A model generated the notes under the pieces. It was not told the DNA's origin and ran no database searches. It worked only from the letters and a program-made list of their open reading frames with translations. Positions 1-6,707 of a DNA stretch of 6,969 nt are shown here, one piece after another. The position numbers were made by a program, and so were the translations under genes. Source of the DNA: an uncultured bacterium (GTDB lineage Bacteria > Planctomycetota > Phycisphaerae > Phycisphaerales > SM1A02); contig CAIWNO010000058.1 in NCBI GenBank assembly GCA_903914045.1, positions 1 to 6,969 of the forward strand, written 5' to 3'. Position 1 is the first letter of the stretch; every line of letters starts with the position of its first letter.

Positions 1-826
1 AAACCTGGTTGGTCCAATCGGCAAAATTATTCACCGACACATTGGCGGCCTTGCGTTGAATGGCGCCAAGAAAATCGCTGGTGAACACAAAGTAGAACTG
101 ATGAATCATGCTCACCGGAATGGCCACCAAGAACAGCGTGATCAAAGGCTGTAATCGAATTTCGCCCAAGGCCTCCGCCCATGCCATGCGCTGCTTGGGT
201 GATTTTGCGGGCGGCGTGTGCGGCAAGGTCAAGCAATACACGGCCATAACCAAACCCAATATGGCGCTCAACTGAAAGGCAATGGCGCGCCCCGCATTTT
301 GCGCGGTCGCAATTTCAATTTCGGTTCCCACCGCTGGCGTGTATTTGCGCAGCAACATTTGTCCAACCAAAATGCCCACGGCAATCCAACCCAGCGTTCC
401 CCATAATCGAATGGGTCCAAAGTCGCGGTCGCGGTTGGAAATATTTGCAAACGCAAGCGAATTAGTCAGCGCCAATGTTGGCGCGTAGACAAAGCCGTAG
501 ATAAAACTCAGCGCGCAGAAGGTTGAGAAATCCGCGGCGCCCGCCAAGTTCCACACCAGCACCGCGCCAATGGCGTGGCTGACCGCCAGCAACTTTTCCG
601 TGGCAAATTTTCTGTCAGCCAATTGTCCCGCGATAAATGGCCCAAAGATGGCGCCCGCCGCGCCAGCCGCCAAGCAGTACCCAGTCTGATCCAGGCTGAA
701 CTTTCGAAACCCCATCAGGAACGGGTATAAAATTGGAAGCCATGCGCCCCAAATCGCGTACTGCAGAAACATCATGATGCTGAGACGGGTCTTGACGAAC
801 GATATCGGTGCGGCGGTTGCGTTCAT
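1..826 (-). CDS. MFS nucleoside:H+ symporter-like transporter, N-terminal part
   Basis: The reading frame starts at an ATG read from 826 and stays open to the left edge, giving 275 codons; the C-terminus is outside the window. The product is an inner-membrane transporter, with the first helix around residues 15-38 carrying MFLQYAIWGAWLP. That motif resembles the N-terminus of the nucleoside:H+ symporter family (NupG/XapB/YegT-like). A motif-A-like loop, FGPFIAGQLADRKF, lies at 61-74, and FGPIRLWGTLGWIAVGI at 136-152 is also typical of the family. Further helices are visible at about 80-120, 180-200 and 225-250, with a charged central loop near 203-215 (PHTPPAKSPKQR). Such proteins import nucleosides or related sugars with protons; the substrate here cannot be read from sequence. 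The frame upstream of this ATG closes near 887, which limits the start choice. No Shine-Dalgarno sequence is visible. The gene is divergent from ispG and no functional link is evident. Confidence 0.85.
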   Translation of the reverse strand, partial: MNATAAPISFVKTRLSIMMFLQYAIWGAWLPILYPFLMGFRKFSLDQTGYCLAAGAAGAIFGPFIAGQLADRKFATEKLLAVSHAIGAVLVWNLAGAADFSTFCALSFIYGFVYAPTLALTNSLAFANISNRDRDFGPIRLWGTLGWIAVGILVGQMLLRKYTPAVGTEIEIATAQNAGRAIAFQLSAILGLVMAVYCLTLPHTPPAKSPKQRMAWAEALGEIRLQPLITLFLVAIPVSMIHQFYFVFTSDFLGAIQRKAANVSVNNFADWTNQV

Positions 827-833
827 GCTCGCC

Positions 834-839
834 AAGATA
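834..839 (-). promoter_or_regulatory. Candidate -10 element for the transporter gene
   Basis: Read on the minus strand, TATCTT (4 of 6 matches to TATAAT) ends 7 nt before the ATG at 826. This would put the transcript start at or next to the start codon, meaning a leaderless mRNA. No convincing -35 hexamer is seen at 16-18 nt spacing. The call is weak alone and gains some support from similar placement upstream of ispG and ispA. Confidence 0.25.
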
Positions 840-990
840 ACCAACACAAGACATTCGTGCGCCCACCATCGATCAAATGCACAATCTCATGGCGTGAACA
901 ATGTCGCGCCGTAAAATTACGTGCGCGCATGACGCAACGTGGCTGAAATTTTTGCGCCTCTGTACGCATCGATTTACGCCACTTCCTCGC

Positions 991-996
991 TACACT
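991..996 (+). promoter_or_regulatory. Candidate -10 element for ispG (leaderless)
   Basis: TACACT (4 of 6 matches to TATAAT) is followed by GAAGAA and then the ispG ATG at 1003, so the first transcribed base would fall on or beside the start codon. No good -35 match lies 16-18 nt upstream, where the sequence is ATCGAT-like. The rest of the 827-1002 divergent gap shows no further element I can support. Confidence 0.35.
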
Positions 997-1002
997 GAAG
1001 AA

Positions 1003-2256
1003 ATGCAAGAACGCCGCAAGACCCGTCAAGTGACCGTTGGAGATGACCGCGTTGGCTATGTGAAGATCGGAGGCGACGCGCCTGTTTCCGTGCAGACCAT
1101 GAACGCTGGTTTCACCTACGACATTGACGCGTGCGTGGCCGAAATCAACCGCTACGCCGACGCCGGCGCCGACATGGTGCGCGTTGCCGTTCCTGAGCGC
1201 AAAGACACCGAGGCGCTGCGCCACATTTTGCCGCAAGTGAAAGTTCCAATTGTCGCCGATGTTCACTTTCATTATCAACGCGCGCTTGAAGCCGTTGAAG
1301 CTGGCGTGCACAAGATTCGTTTGAACCCGGGCAACATCAGCGACCGCGATCAAGTTCTCAAAGTGATCGACGCTTGCAAAGAGCGCAAAATTCCCATTCG
1401 TATTGGCGTGAACGAGGGCTCCATTATTGAACGTCGCGACAAGCAACGCCGCGCCGAGGAATTGGGAATGTATTTCGAAGGCCACAAATCCGGCCATTTG
1501 CTCGCGCTCATGATCGCGAAGCTAGAGGAGTACTTGGAAATTTTCGCCGAGCGAGATTTTCAAGACGTCGTCATTAGCGCCAAGAGCATGGACGCCACGC
1601 TATGCATTGACGCGTACACGGAAATCTCCAAGCGCTTCGACCACCCACTGCATCTTGGCGTGACGCACGCCGGTCCAAAATCAACTGGAACAATTCGCTC
1701 CACCATCGCGCTTGGAACGTTGCTTGCCAACGGTATTGGCGACACCATTCGTCTTTCATACGCCAGCGATCACATTGATGAAGTCAAAGACGGTTTGGAA
1801 ATTCTCTACTGCCTTGGCAGCCGCGAGCGCAAGGGCGCCGAAATGATCGCGTGTCCAACATGCGGACGCATTCAAGTTGATCTGTTCACGCTGGTCAAAG
1901 AAGTCGAGGCCAAGTTGGCCAAGGAAGTTTCGCTGCCAATGAAAGTGGCCGTCATGGGCTGCATTGTGAATGGTCCAGGCGAGGCCGAAGGCGCCGATGT
2001 GGCCGTGTTCGCCGGCGATCGCCGCGGAATCATCTATGTGCAAGGTCAAAAAGTAGCCAATGTTCCGGAAGAGGAAATTCTGGATCGCTTGCTGCTTGAG
2101 TGCACCACGTTCCAAGACAAGGTTCGCCGCGGCGAGGCCAAACTTGGACAGAAGAGCGTGGAGATTGTTCCGCCAGATCCGATTGGCGAACTTGGTTCAG
2201 GCGTGGACAAAATCCGCAAAGGTCTGGTTGAAAAAGTGACCGTCGGCGGCCGTTGA
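1003..2256 (+). CDS. ispG: 4-hydroxy-3-methylbut-2-en-1-yl diphosphate synthase (IspG/GcpE)
   Basis: This cytoplasmic [4Fe-4S] enzyme converts 2-C-methyl-D-erythritol 2,4-cyclodiphosphate to HMBPP, the penultimate MEP-pathway step. The 417-residue product begins MQERRKTRQVTVGD, the usual family N-terminus. The TIM-barrel part carries PVSVQTMN (27-34), ADMVRVAVP (56-64), VADVHFHY (84-91), HKIRLNPGNI (103-112) and VVISAKS (189-195). The C-terminal reductase-like domain has CPTC (C284, C287), C320 in MGCIVNGPGE and E327, matching the three cysteines and one glutamate that hold the cluster. An in-frame ATG at 901 would add 34 residues with no family resemblance, so the start at 1003 is preferred. 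There is no Shine-Dalgarno sequence, and a -10-like TACACT ends 6 nt upstream. The protein is of the bacterial type without the large plant/Chlamydia-style insert. It has about 45 extra residues after the usual end (from near residue 368, rich in K/E/G), so it is longer than the 372-residue E. coli enzyme. Its stop overlaps the next gene. Confidence 0.96.
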   Translation: MQERRKTRQVTVGDDRVGYVKIGGDAPVSVQTMNAGFTYDIDACVAEINRYADAGADMVRVAVPERKDTEALRHILPQVKVPIVADVHFHYQRALEAVEAGVHKIRLNPGNISDRDQVLKVIDACKERKIPIRIGVNEGSIIERRDKQRRAEELGMYFEGHKSGHLLALMIAKLEEYLEIFAERDFQDVVISAKSMDATLCIDAYTEISKRFDHPLHLGVTHAGPKSTGTIRSTIALGTLLANGIGDTIRLSYASDHIDEVKDGLEILYCLGSRERKGAEMIACPTCGRIQVDLFTLVKEVEAKLAKEVSLPMKVAVMGCIVNGPGEAEGADVAVFAGDRRGIIYVQGQKVANVPEEEILDRLLLECTTFQDKVRRGEAKLGQKSVEIVPPDPIGELGSGVDKIRKGLVEKVTVGGR

Positions 2257-3428
2257 TGCGCCGCACATCCGAACGCGCCTTCACCATTGTTGAAATGCTG
2301 GTGGTGATTTCCATCATCGCCATTTTGCTGGCGTTGCTTTTTGGTGGCGTGACCAGCGCGTTGAAGACTTCCAAAAATTCCAAGCAACTCAGCGACTTGC
2401 GCCAACTCTTCACAGGTTGGACGCTTTATGCCAATCAATACAACGACCAATGCCTTCCGGGTTTTCTTTCGGTGGAGACGCAAAAGAATTGGAAAGTCTC
2501 CTATCGCATGAATGGAAAGATTGAGGGGCAATCCACTGACAAATTTGATCGCGCCGTCACGCAAACATATCCATGGCGACTGGCGCCGTATCTGGACTAT
2601 TCATGGGAATTGCTGCAGGGAAATCGCGAGGACCCAAATTCGGGCGTGGCGAATTCGCTCTACACCATTGAACCAATTCAAATTCCAAGTGAATCATTGC
2701 GCGGGTCGTTGCAACAACTTGTTCCAAGTACTTTGGCTGGAGCAACCGTGGCGCTGCAACCGCCCTTTGGTTACAACGCATTTTATCTTGGCGGCTGGTG
2801 GGACATTTCTAAAAAAGCGAATGCGCCAAAAATTCCGCGGCCTTATTTCGCCAACGCTCTTCGAATTGCAACTGGCGAAGATCGCGCCGCCAATGTGCTG
2901 TCACGAACGCTCGGTGGAATTATCAATCCAGATCGCATGACTGTGTTTTGTCCCGCCGCATATTTGGCGGCCAATGCCTCCATGCCTGGTAAAGAAAGTT
3001 TCGGGCACTTGGACACTCCAAGTGCTCCAAACGTGGTTGGTGTTTCTACTTTTCTACAAGGCGCGCATGCTGCGGCGCACGCCTGTGTGGGTAATGCAAA
3101 TCAATCTGGTCAGCAAGAAGTTCAAGGTGGCTATCGAGAAGCTGATCCACTGTCCGCGGGCGCCGCGTGGGTCACACCGCCTTGGCTTGGAACGGATCGC
3201 ATTTGGTCCATTTCAAACGCGGATAGTTCCAGCCTTGCCGTATACACCGGTCAAGCCGTTCCACTGATGCGTTATTCCAATCAAATCCCCGCCGCCAAAG
3301 GCGATGGAAGCACCAAGTTGCAAGATTACGGCGACTTGAATGACATGCGCGAGTGGCTGAATCTGTCCGACATCACCGCTGAGAAGTGTCGCCAGCAAAC
3401 GCACACTGGAACAATTTCAGATCAATGA
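2256..3428 (+). CDS. Prepilin-type (pseudopilin-like) protein with N-terminal methylation motif
   Basis: This 390-residue protein has a type IV prepilin/type II secretion pseudopilin leader, RRTSERA, followed by FTIVEMLVVISIIAILLALL. Cleavage by a prepilin peptidase is expected between A8 and F9, with the conserved Glu+5 at E13 and a single hydrophobic helix at 9-31. The -1 residue is Ala rather than the usual Gly. The segment LSDLRQLFTGWTLYANQYND (45-64) resembles the region after the helix in the large pseudopilins common in Planctomycetota, where QxLSNLRQL and YANDYN patterns recur. The remaining 300 or so residues form a periplasmic or extracellular domain that I do not recognise. It is rich in W, Y, N and P and has three cysteines (66, 232, 277) before a fourth near the C-terminus (378). 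The start ATG shares its A with the ispG stop (TGATG), which suggests translational coupling or a TTG start one codon earlier. No other pilus or secretion gene is nearby, so its role is unknown. Confidence 0.85.
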   Translation: MRRTSERAFTIVEMLVVISIIAILLALLFGGVTSALKTSKNSKQLSDLRQLFTGWTLYANQYNDQCLPGFLSVETQKNWKVSYRMNGKIEGQSTDKFDRAVTQTYPWRLAPYLDYSWELLQGNREDPNSGVANSLYTIEPIQIPSESLRGSLQQLVPSTLAGATVALQPPFGYNAFYLGGWWDISKKANAPKIPRPYFANALRIATGEDRAANVLSRTLGGIINPDRMTVFCPAAYLAANASMPGKESFGHLDTPSAPNVVGVSTFLQGAHAAAHACVGNANQSGQQEVQGGYREADPLSAGAAWVTPPWLGTDRIWSISNADSSSLAVYTGQAVPLMRYSNQIPAAKGDGSTKLQDYGDLNDMREWLNLSDITAEKCRQQTHTGTISDQ

Positions 3429-3430
3429 TT

Positions 3431-3450
3431 GGCGCGCAGGAATTCGCGCC
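3431..3450. terminator. GC hairpin between convergent genes
   Basis: GGCGCG (3431-3436) can pair with CGCGCC (3445-3450) around an 8-nt loop, just after the pseudopilin stop and inside the 58-bp convergent gap. No T-run follows on either strand, so it is not a canonical intrinsic terminator. Its position suggests it may help end both transcripts or stabilise their 3' ends. Confidence 0.3.
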
Positions 3451-3486
3451 GCGCACAATGCCGCAAGACCAAACGCGAGAGTTCAA

Positions 3487-5103
3487 TTAGGAACTAGACG
3501 CGTCAGTGTGAATTTCAAACGCCACGCTGGCCACGCTCACATCGTCGCCAAATGGCGTGCCAGCGGCGTGCGCGCGCAACAAGTTCATGACGCATTCAAC
3601 GTCGCTGCGCTCGTCGAAGCTGCTGGCCACGCAGTCAAGAACGCGTTGCATGCCCAACTCCTCGCCGTCGGCGTTGCGCTGCTCGCACACGCCGTCGCTA
3701 AACAATAAAATGCGATCACCCGCCTGCAATTGAAACTCGCTGGATTTATACGCGTCATCAACCACTCCAACGGGTGGTCCACCATTGCATTGAAGTAAAT
3801 GTGCCGCGGTGCCAACGCGCACAATGGCTCCCATGCCGTGGCCCGCGTCCACCATGCGCATGACGCGGCCATCGGCGGACAAGCGCATGGCCATCAATGT
3901 GGCAAATTCTGATTGACTGCGATGTCTACACACATAGGAATTGACCGCGTTCATGGCCTCCTCGATCGAACCACCGCGCTCCAGTTCCGCCGACAAATAC
4001 GCTTGAATGCTGGCCATCAACATGCCGGCGCTCATGCCTTTTCCAGCCACATCGCCTAGAAAAAACCAGAATCCATCCGCGCCCTCGCCCGCGCCAATAA
4101 TGTCGCCGGCCACAACGCGACCTGGTTCACAATGCAATTTCCAACGCCACGGTCCCATTGAACCTTCTTCGGCGGGCATAAGCCGACGTTGAACCGCGTG
4201 CGCCGCGGCAAGTTCCGTTTGTGTGTGCAATTGCCGATCCGCCAAATCTTGCCGACGAATTTCACCAAGACCCATTGCGACAAATTGCCCCAACGCTTGC
4301 GCAAACGCAGCGGCGTCGGAGCCAGGCTTGACTCCTGCAGTTGAATCCAAATATAAAAATCCCTCAATATTCGCGCCAAGAAAAATTGGAATGCACAACG
4401 CGGCTGTCACGCCCTCGCTCATGATGCTTTCTGACATGTTCATATTCGCGGCGTCTTCAAGACGCACCGGCTTACCCGCCGCGGCCGCGGACAACAACGT
4501 GCGGCTCATGCGCGCCTGCGCATGCTTGTGCTTGTCATGCGTCACTGTTGCAAGCACCTCTAATGAAACGTCATCATGGCCACGCAACACCAAAGCTCGC
4601 CCAAAGCCCGTGCCCTCAAGCAGCGCCGTGGCCGCCGTCAGCGCCAACGACTTTTCATCCTTCGCTTGCTGCAATTTCGCCGCGACATTCAGCAATACAC
4701 CCAAGCGCCGCCCCGCCAAATTGTGCAATTCATCATGCTCAATCAAAACCACTTCGCTGCCAGAATCCGCGGCGGAAACCTGCAAAAGCGTCAAGGCCTC
4801 GCCACCCAAATCAACGCGCAACACATACGACGAAATTCCCAATTGATCCCCGTGCGCAAGCACGCATGGATCTTGCGCGGGCAGCAATGTTCCATTGATC
4901 AACGTGCCGTGACGCGAACCGTTGTCCACCAAAGTCCAATGGCCTTCTATGCAAGCCAGCGTGGCGTGGCGGCGCGAAACATGTTGATCATTCAGGTGAA
5001 CCACGCTATCCACGGCGCGCCCAATGGTGACCGCCATGTCGGGCGTGAATTCATAAGGACCCCCTTGTCCTTTAAGACACGCAAGTTTGATATTGCCGCT
5101 CAA
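3487..5103 (-). CDS. FHA-GAF-SpoIIE/PP2C-type serine/threonine phosphatase
   Basis: This is a 538-residue soluble signalling protein with three domains. Residues 4-97 form an FHA domain with TIGRA (26-30), VSRRHA (42-47) and NGSRHGTLING (61-71), the phosphothreonine-binding signature. Residues about 130-280 look like a GAF sensor domain (GFGRALVL, LCIPIFLGANIEGFLYLDS). A helical linker at 282-310 ends in AAHAVQRRLMP, typical of GAF-SpoIIE phosphatases. Residues 320-532 are a PP2C/SpoIIE domain with metal-binding acidic residues D334 (AGDII), D351 (GDVAGKG), D470 (FSDG) and D520/D521 (GDDVSV). All core ligands appear present, so it is likely active on a phosphoprotein such as an anti-anti-sigma factor; the actual target is unknown. 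The start is TTG at 5103. The next ATG (residue 23) would remove the first FHA strands, so TTG is favoured. It overlaps the upstream channel gene's stop as TTGA, and GGCGGAAG lies just upstream. The domain organisation is clear; the partner is inferred. Confidence 0.92.
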   Translation of the reverse strand: MSGNIKLACLKGQGGPYEFTPDMAVTIGRAVDSVVHLNDQHVSRRHATLACIEGHWTLVDNGSRHGTLINGTLLPAQDPCVLAHGDQLGISSYVLRVDLGGEALTLLQVSAADSGSEVVLIEHDELHNLAGRRLGVLLNVAAKLQQAKDEKSLALTAATALLEGTGFGRALVLRGHDDVSLEVLATVTHDKHKHAQARMSRTLLSAAAAGKPVRLEDAANMNMSESIMSEGVTAALCIPIFLGANIEGFLYLDSTAGVKPGSDAAAFAQALGQFVAMGLGEIRRQDLADRQLHTQTELAAAHAVQRRLMPAEEGSMGPWRWKLHCEPGRVVAGDIIGAGEGADGFWFFLGDVAGKGMSAGMLMASIQAYLSAELERGGSIEEAMNAVNSYVCRHRSQSEFATLMAMRLSADGRVMRMVDAGHGMGAIVRVGTAAHLLQCNGGPPVGVVDDAYKSSEFQLQAGDRILLFSDGVCEQRNADGEELGMQRVLDCVASSFDERSDVECVMNLLRAHAAGTPFGDDVSVASVAFEIHTDASSS

Positions 5104-5795
5104 CTCGCGACTTCCGCCGGTTCCCGTTGCAACGCCGCGTTGCTCTCGTCCAGCTCCTTCAAGCGAGTGGGCCGACGCGGCAAACCAAGTTGCGCCGCGG
5201 CGATGACAGATTCCATGCGGCCAAGTCCGCGATCAGCCAAACCTTTGAAAGCCATGTATGGAAACAGCGTCAGTAGCGCCACCGCAAGTCCGCTGGCCGT
5301 GGTGATCAGCGCTTCGCCAATTCCGCCAGAGACTCCGCGCGGATCGGCCAAGCCACTGGTATTGCCCAACACTTGAAAGCTTTTGATAATTCCAATCACT
5401 GTTCCCAAAATTCCAATCATGGGGCTAGCCGTGATAATGGTGGACAGAATCACGGAAAATCGCTCAAGTCGATGGCGCTGAATTTCCGCCGCCGCCGAGG
5501 CCACGCTGTCATCGCTGCCGTCAATCACCATGCGCGCCGCCACGGCCATGTCGGGCAATGTGCTGCCGTCGCATAATTGAATCACCTTCTCGCGCTTGCC
5601 GGCGCGCAAGGCCTCCACCAGCGTGTCGACCTGGGTTTTAGACTTGCGGCTTGCAACTTTGCTCCAGAAAATAATCCGCTCCACCGTGAGTGACAGCGAA
5701 AAAATAGCCAGAAACAAAAGCGGATACATAATAAATCCGCCATGTTGAAGAAAACTTAAAAACTCGTTGAATGCGCTGCTCATGGGCCGCATCAT
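5100..5795 (-). CDS. MotA/TolQ/ExbB-family proton channel subunit
   Basis: This 231-residue inner-membrane protein has the family's three helices: about 20-40 (FIMYPLLFLAIFSLSLTVERIIF), 114-138 (containing TASPMIGILGTVIGII) and 162-183 (GEALITTASGLAVALLTLFPYMAF). The cytoplasmic region lies between the first two. The motifs MIGILGTVIGI and EALITTASGLAVAL, with conserved small and Thr residues, mark the proton path seen in ExbB/TolQ. Members normally form a pentamer around an ExbD/TolR/MotB dimer and turn proton flow into force. No such partner lies in the window; instead the stop codon overlaps the TTG start of the phosphatase. The start is uncertain: ATGs at 5795, 5792 and 5783 are all possible, and 5795 has AGAGAG a few bases upstream. 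A start at 5879 would run through the divergent ispA promoter and start, and adds unrelated residues. The basic and acidic C-terminal tail (RPTRLKELDESNAAL) is soluble. Confidence 0.9.
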   Translation of the reverse strand: MMRPMSSAFNEFLSFLQHGGFIMYPLLFLAIFSLSLTVERIIFWSKVASRKSKTQVDTLVEALRAGKREKVIQLCDGSTLPDMAVAARMVIDGSDDSVASAAAEIQRHRLERFSVILSTIITASPMIGILGTVIGIIKSFQVLGNTSGLADPRGVSGGIGEALITTASGLAVALLTLFPYMAFKGLADRGLGRMESVIAAAQLGLPRRPTRLKELDESNAALQREPAEVAS

Positions 5796-5811
5796 AGGCA
5801 CTCTCTGCAAC

Positions 5812-5821
5812 TTTATATACT
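5812..5821. promoter_or_regulatory. Shared divergent -10 region for the channel gene and ispA
   Basis: The 30-bp gap between the two divergent starts holds TTTATATACT. On the plus strand, TATACT (5816-5821, 5 of 6 matches to TATAAT) ends 4 nt before the ATG at 5826 and 7 nt before the ATG at 5829. On the minus strand, TATAAA (5817-5812, 5 of 6) lies 16 nt before the ATG at 5795. The two -10 elements overlap, so RNA polymerase could probably not serve both promoters at once. No clear -35 is visible for either direction. Confidence 0.5.
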
Positions 5822-5825
5822 GCAA

Positions 5826-6707
5826 ATGATGCTTGAATTGAAGACGCACCATTTGACCGACGATGAATTGCTGGCGCATGTCGAACGCGAGCTAGCGCAC
5901 ACCATCGCCAATCGACCGCTTGCCGACAAGTTGAAGGAAGCCGCCAAGTATGCGCTGCTAGGTGGAGGCAAACGCGTGCGACCCATGTTGTGCCTGCATT
6001 GTTGCGCGGCCGCGCGTGGCGACATGCAGCACGCAATGCCCGCCGCGGTGGCCATTGAAATGATCCACGCCTTCAGTTTGGTGCATGATGATTTACCCGC
6101 GCTTGACAATGACGATTTGCGCCGCGGCCGCGCGACAACGCATGTCGCATTCGGTGAGGCGCTGGCCATTCTCGCGGGCGACGCGCTGCTTTCAATCGCC
6201 ATGGAACAGGCGCTTTCCTGCACAATTGGCGCGGCGCACATTGCGCAAGAACTTGCCGGCGCCACCACTGAAATGATTTCCGGCCAAGTGCTTGACACGC
6301 TTGGCGGATTTCCCAAGGACTTCAACCCCGCGCAACAACTTGAACTTATTCACCGCCAAAAAACAGGCGCGCTCATTCGCGCCGCTTGCCGCATGGGCGC
6401 GTTCGCCGCCGCCGCCAACGCCGACACGCTTGATCGCCTGACGCGTTGGGGCGAGACCATGGGACTTATGTTTCAAGTGGTCGACGACATTTTGGATCAG
6501 ACGCAATCCAGCGAGCATCTTGGCAAATCCGCAGGCAAAGATGAGGCCCAAGGCAAAATGACCTATCCCAAAATTCACGGCGTGGCATGGAGCCGCGACC
6601 ATGTCAAGGAACTGCTTGAGCAAAGCGAGCAACTTCTGAAACCGCTTGGCGTGTTGGCTCAACCACTGCGCGTCATGGCCCAAGCGCTTGCCACTCGAAC
6701 CAAGTAA
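5826..6707 (+). CDS. ispA: Polyprenyl synthase, probable farnesyl diphosphate synthase
   Basis: This cytoplasmic trans-prenyltransferase condenses IPP with allylic diphosphates to make FPP. The product has 293 residues, close to E. coli IspA (299). Motifs in order are GGGKRVRP (46-53), the first Asp-rich motif DDLPALDNDD (88-97) followed by LRRGR, KTGALI (179-184), the second Asp-rich motif DDILD (220-224), and GKSAGKDEAQGKMTYP (233-248). The two-residue PA insert in the first motif and an aromatic residue (F83) five positions before it are features of bacterial FPP synthases. This favours a C15 over a C20 product, but GGPP cannot be excluded. The start is ATG at 5826 or the adjacent ATG at 5829. 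There is no Shine-Dalgarno sequence, and TATACT lies immediately upstream, which suggests a leaderless message. It is divergent from the channel gene and lies 235 bp upstream of the probable dxs, also an isoprenoid gene. The stop sits inside a 10-bp tandem repeat. Confidence 0.94.
   Translation: MMLELKTHHLTDDELLAHVERELAHTIANRPLADKLKEAAKYALLGGGKRVRPMLCLHCCAAARGDMQHAMPAAVAIEMIHAFSLVHDDLPALDNDDLRRGRATTHVAFGEALAILAGDALLSIAMEQALSCTIGAAHIAQELAGATTEMISGQVLDTLGGFPKDFNPAQQLELIHRQKTGALIRAACRMGAFAAAANADTLDRLTRWGETMGLMFQVVDDILDQTQSSEHLGKSAGKDEAQGKMTYPKIHGVAWSRDHVKELLEQSEQLLKPLGVLAQPLRVMAQALATRTK

Noticed and set aside
901..1002. Upstream ATG that would extend IspG by 34 residues
   Set aside because: The added residues (MSRRKITCAHDATW and onward) have no family resemblance, while the product from 1003 begins exactly where IspG proteins usually do.
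823..1497. A 224-codon open frame on the minus strand over ispG
   Set aside because: It is antisense to highly conserved ispG sequence, its composition follows the codon positions of the real gene, and it shows no recognisable domain.
3437..3486. A canonical Rho-independent terminator in the convergent gap
   Set aside because: The hairpin at 3431-3450 is real as an inverted repeat, but neither strand has a following T-run, so it is listed only as a weak candidate.
4576..5376. A 266-codon open frame on the plus strand over the phosphatase and channel genes
   Set aside because: It crosses two well-supported minus-strand genes and its translation is Arg/Gln/Ala-rich low-information sequence typical of an antisense shadow.
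5796..5879. An earlier start for the channel protein at 5879
   Set aside because: It would overlap the divergent ispA start and promoter and add 28 residues not expected before the first helix; starts at 5795-5783 fit better.
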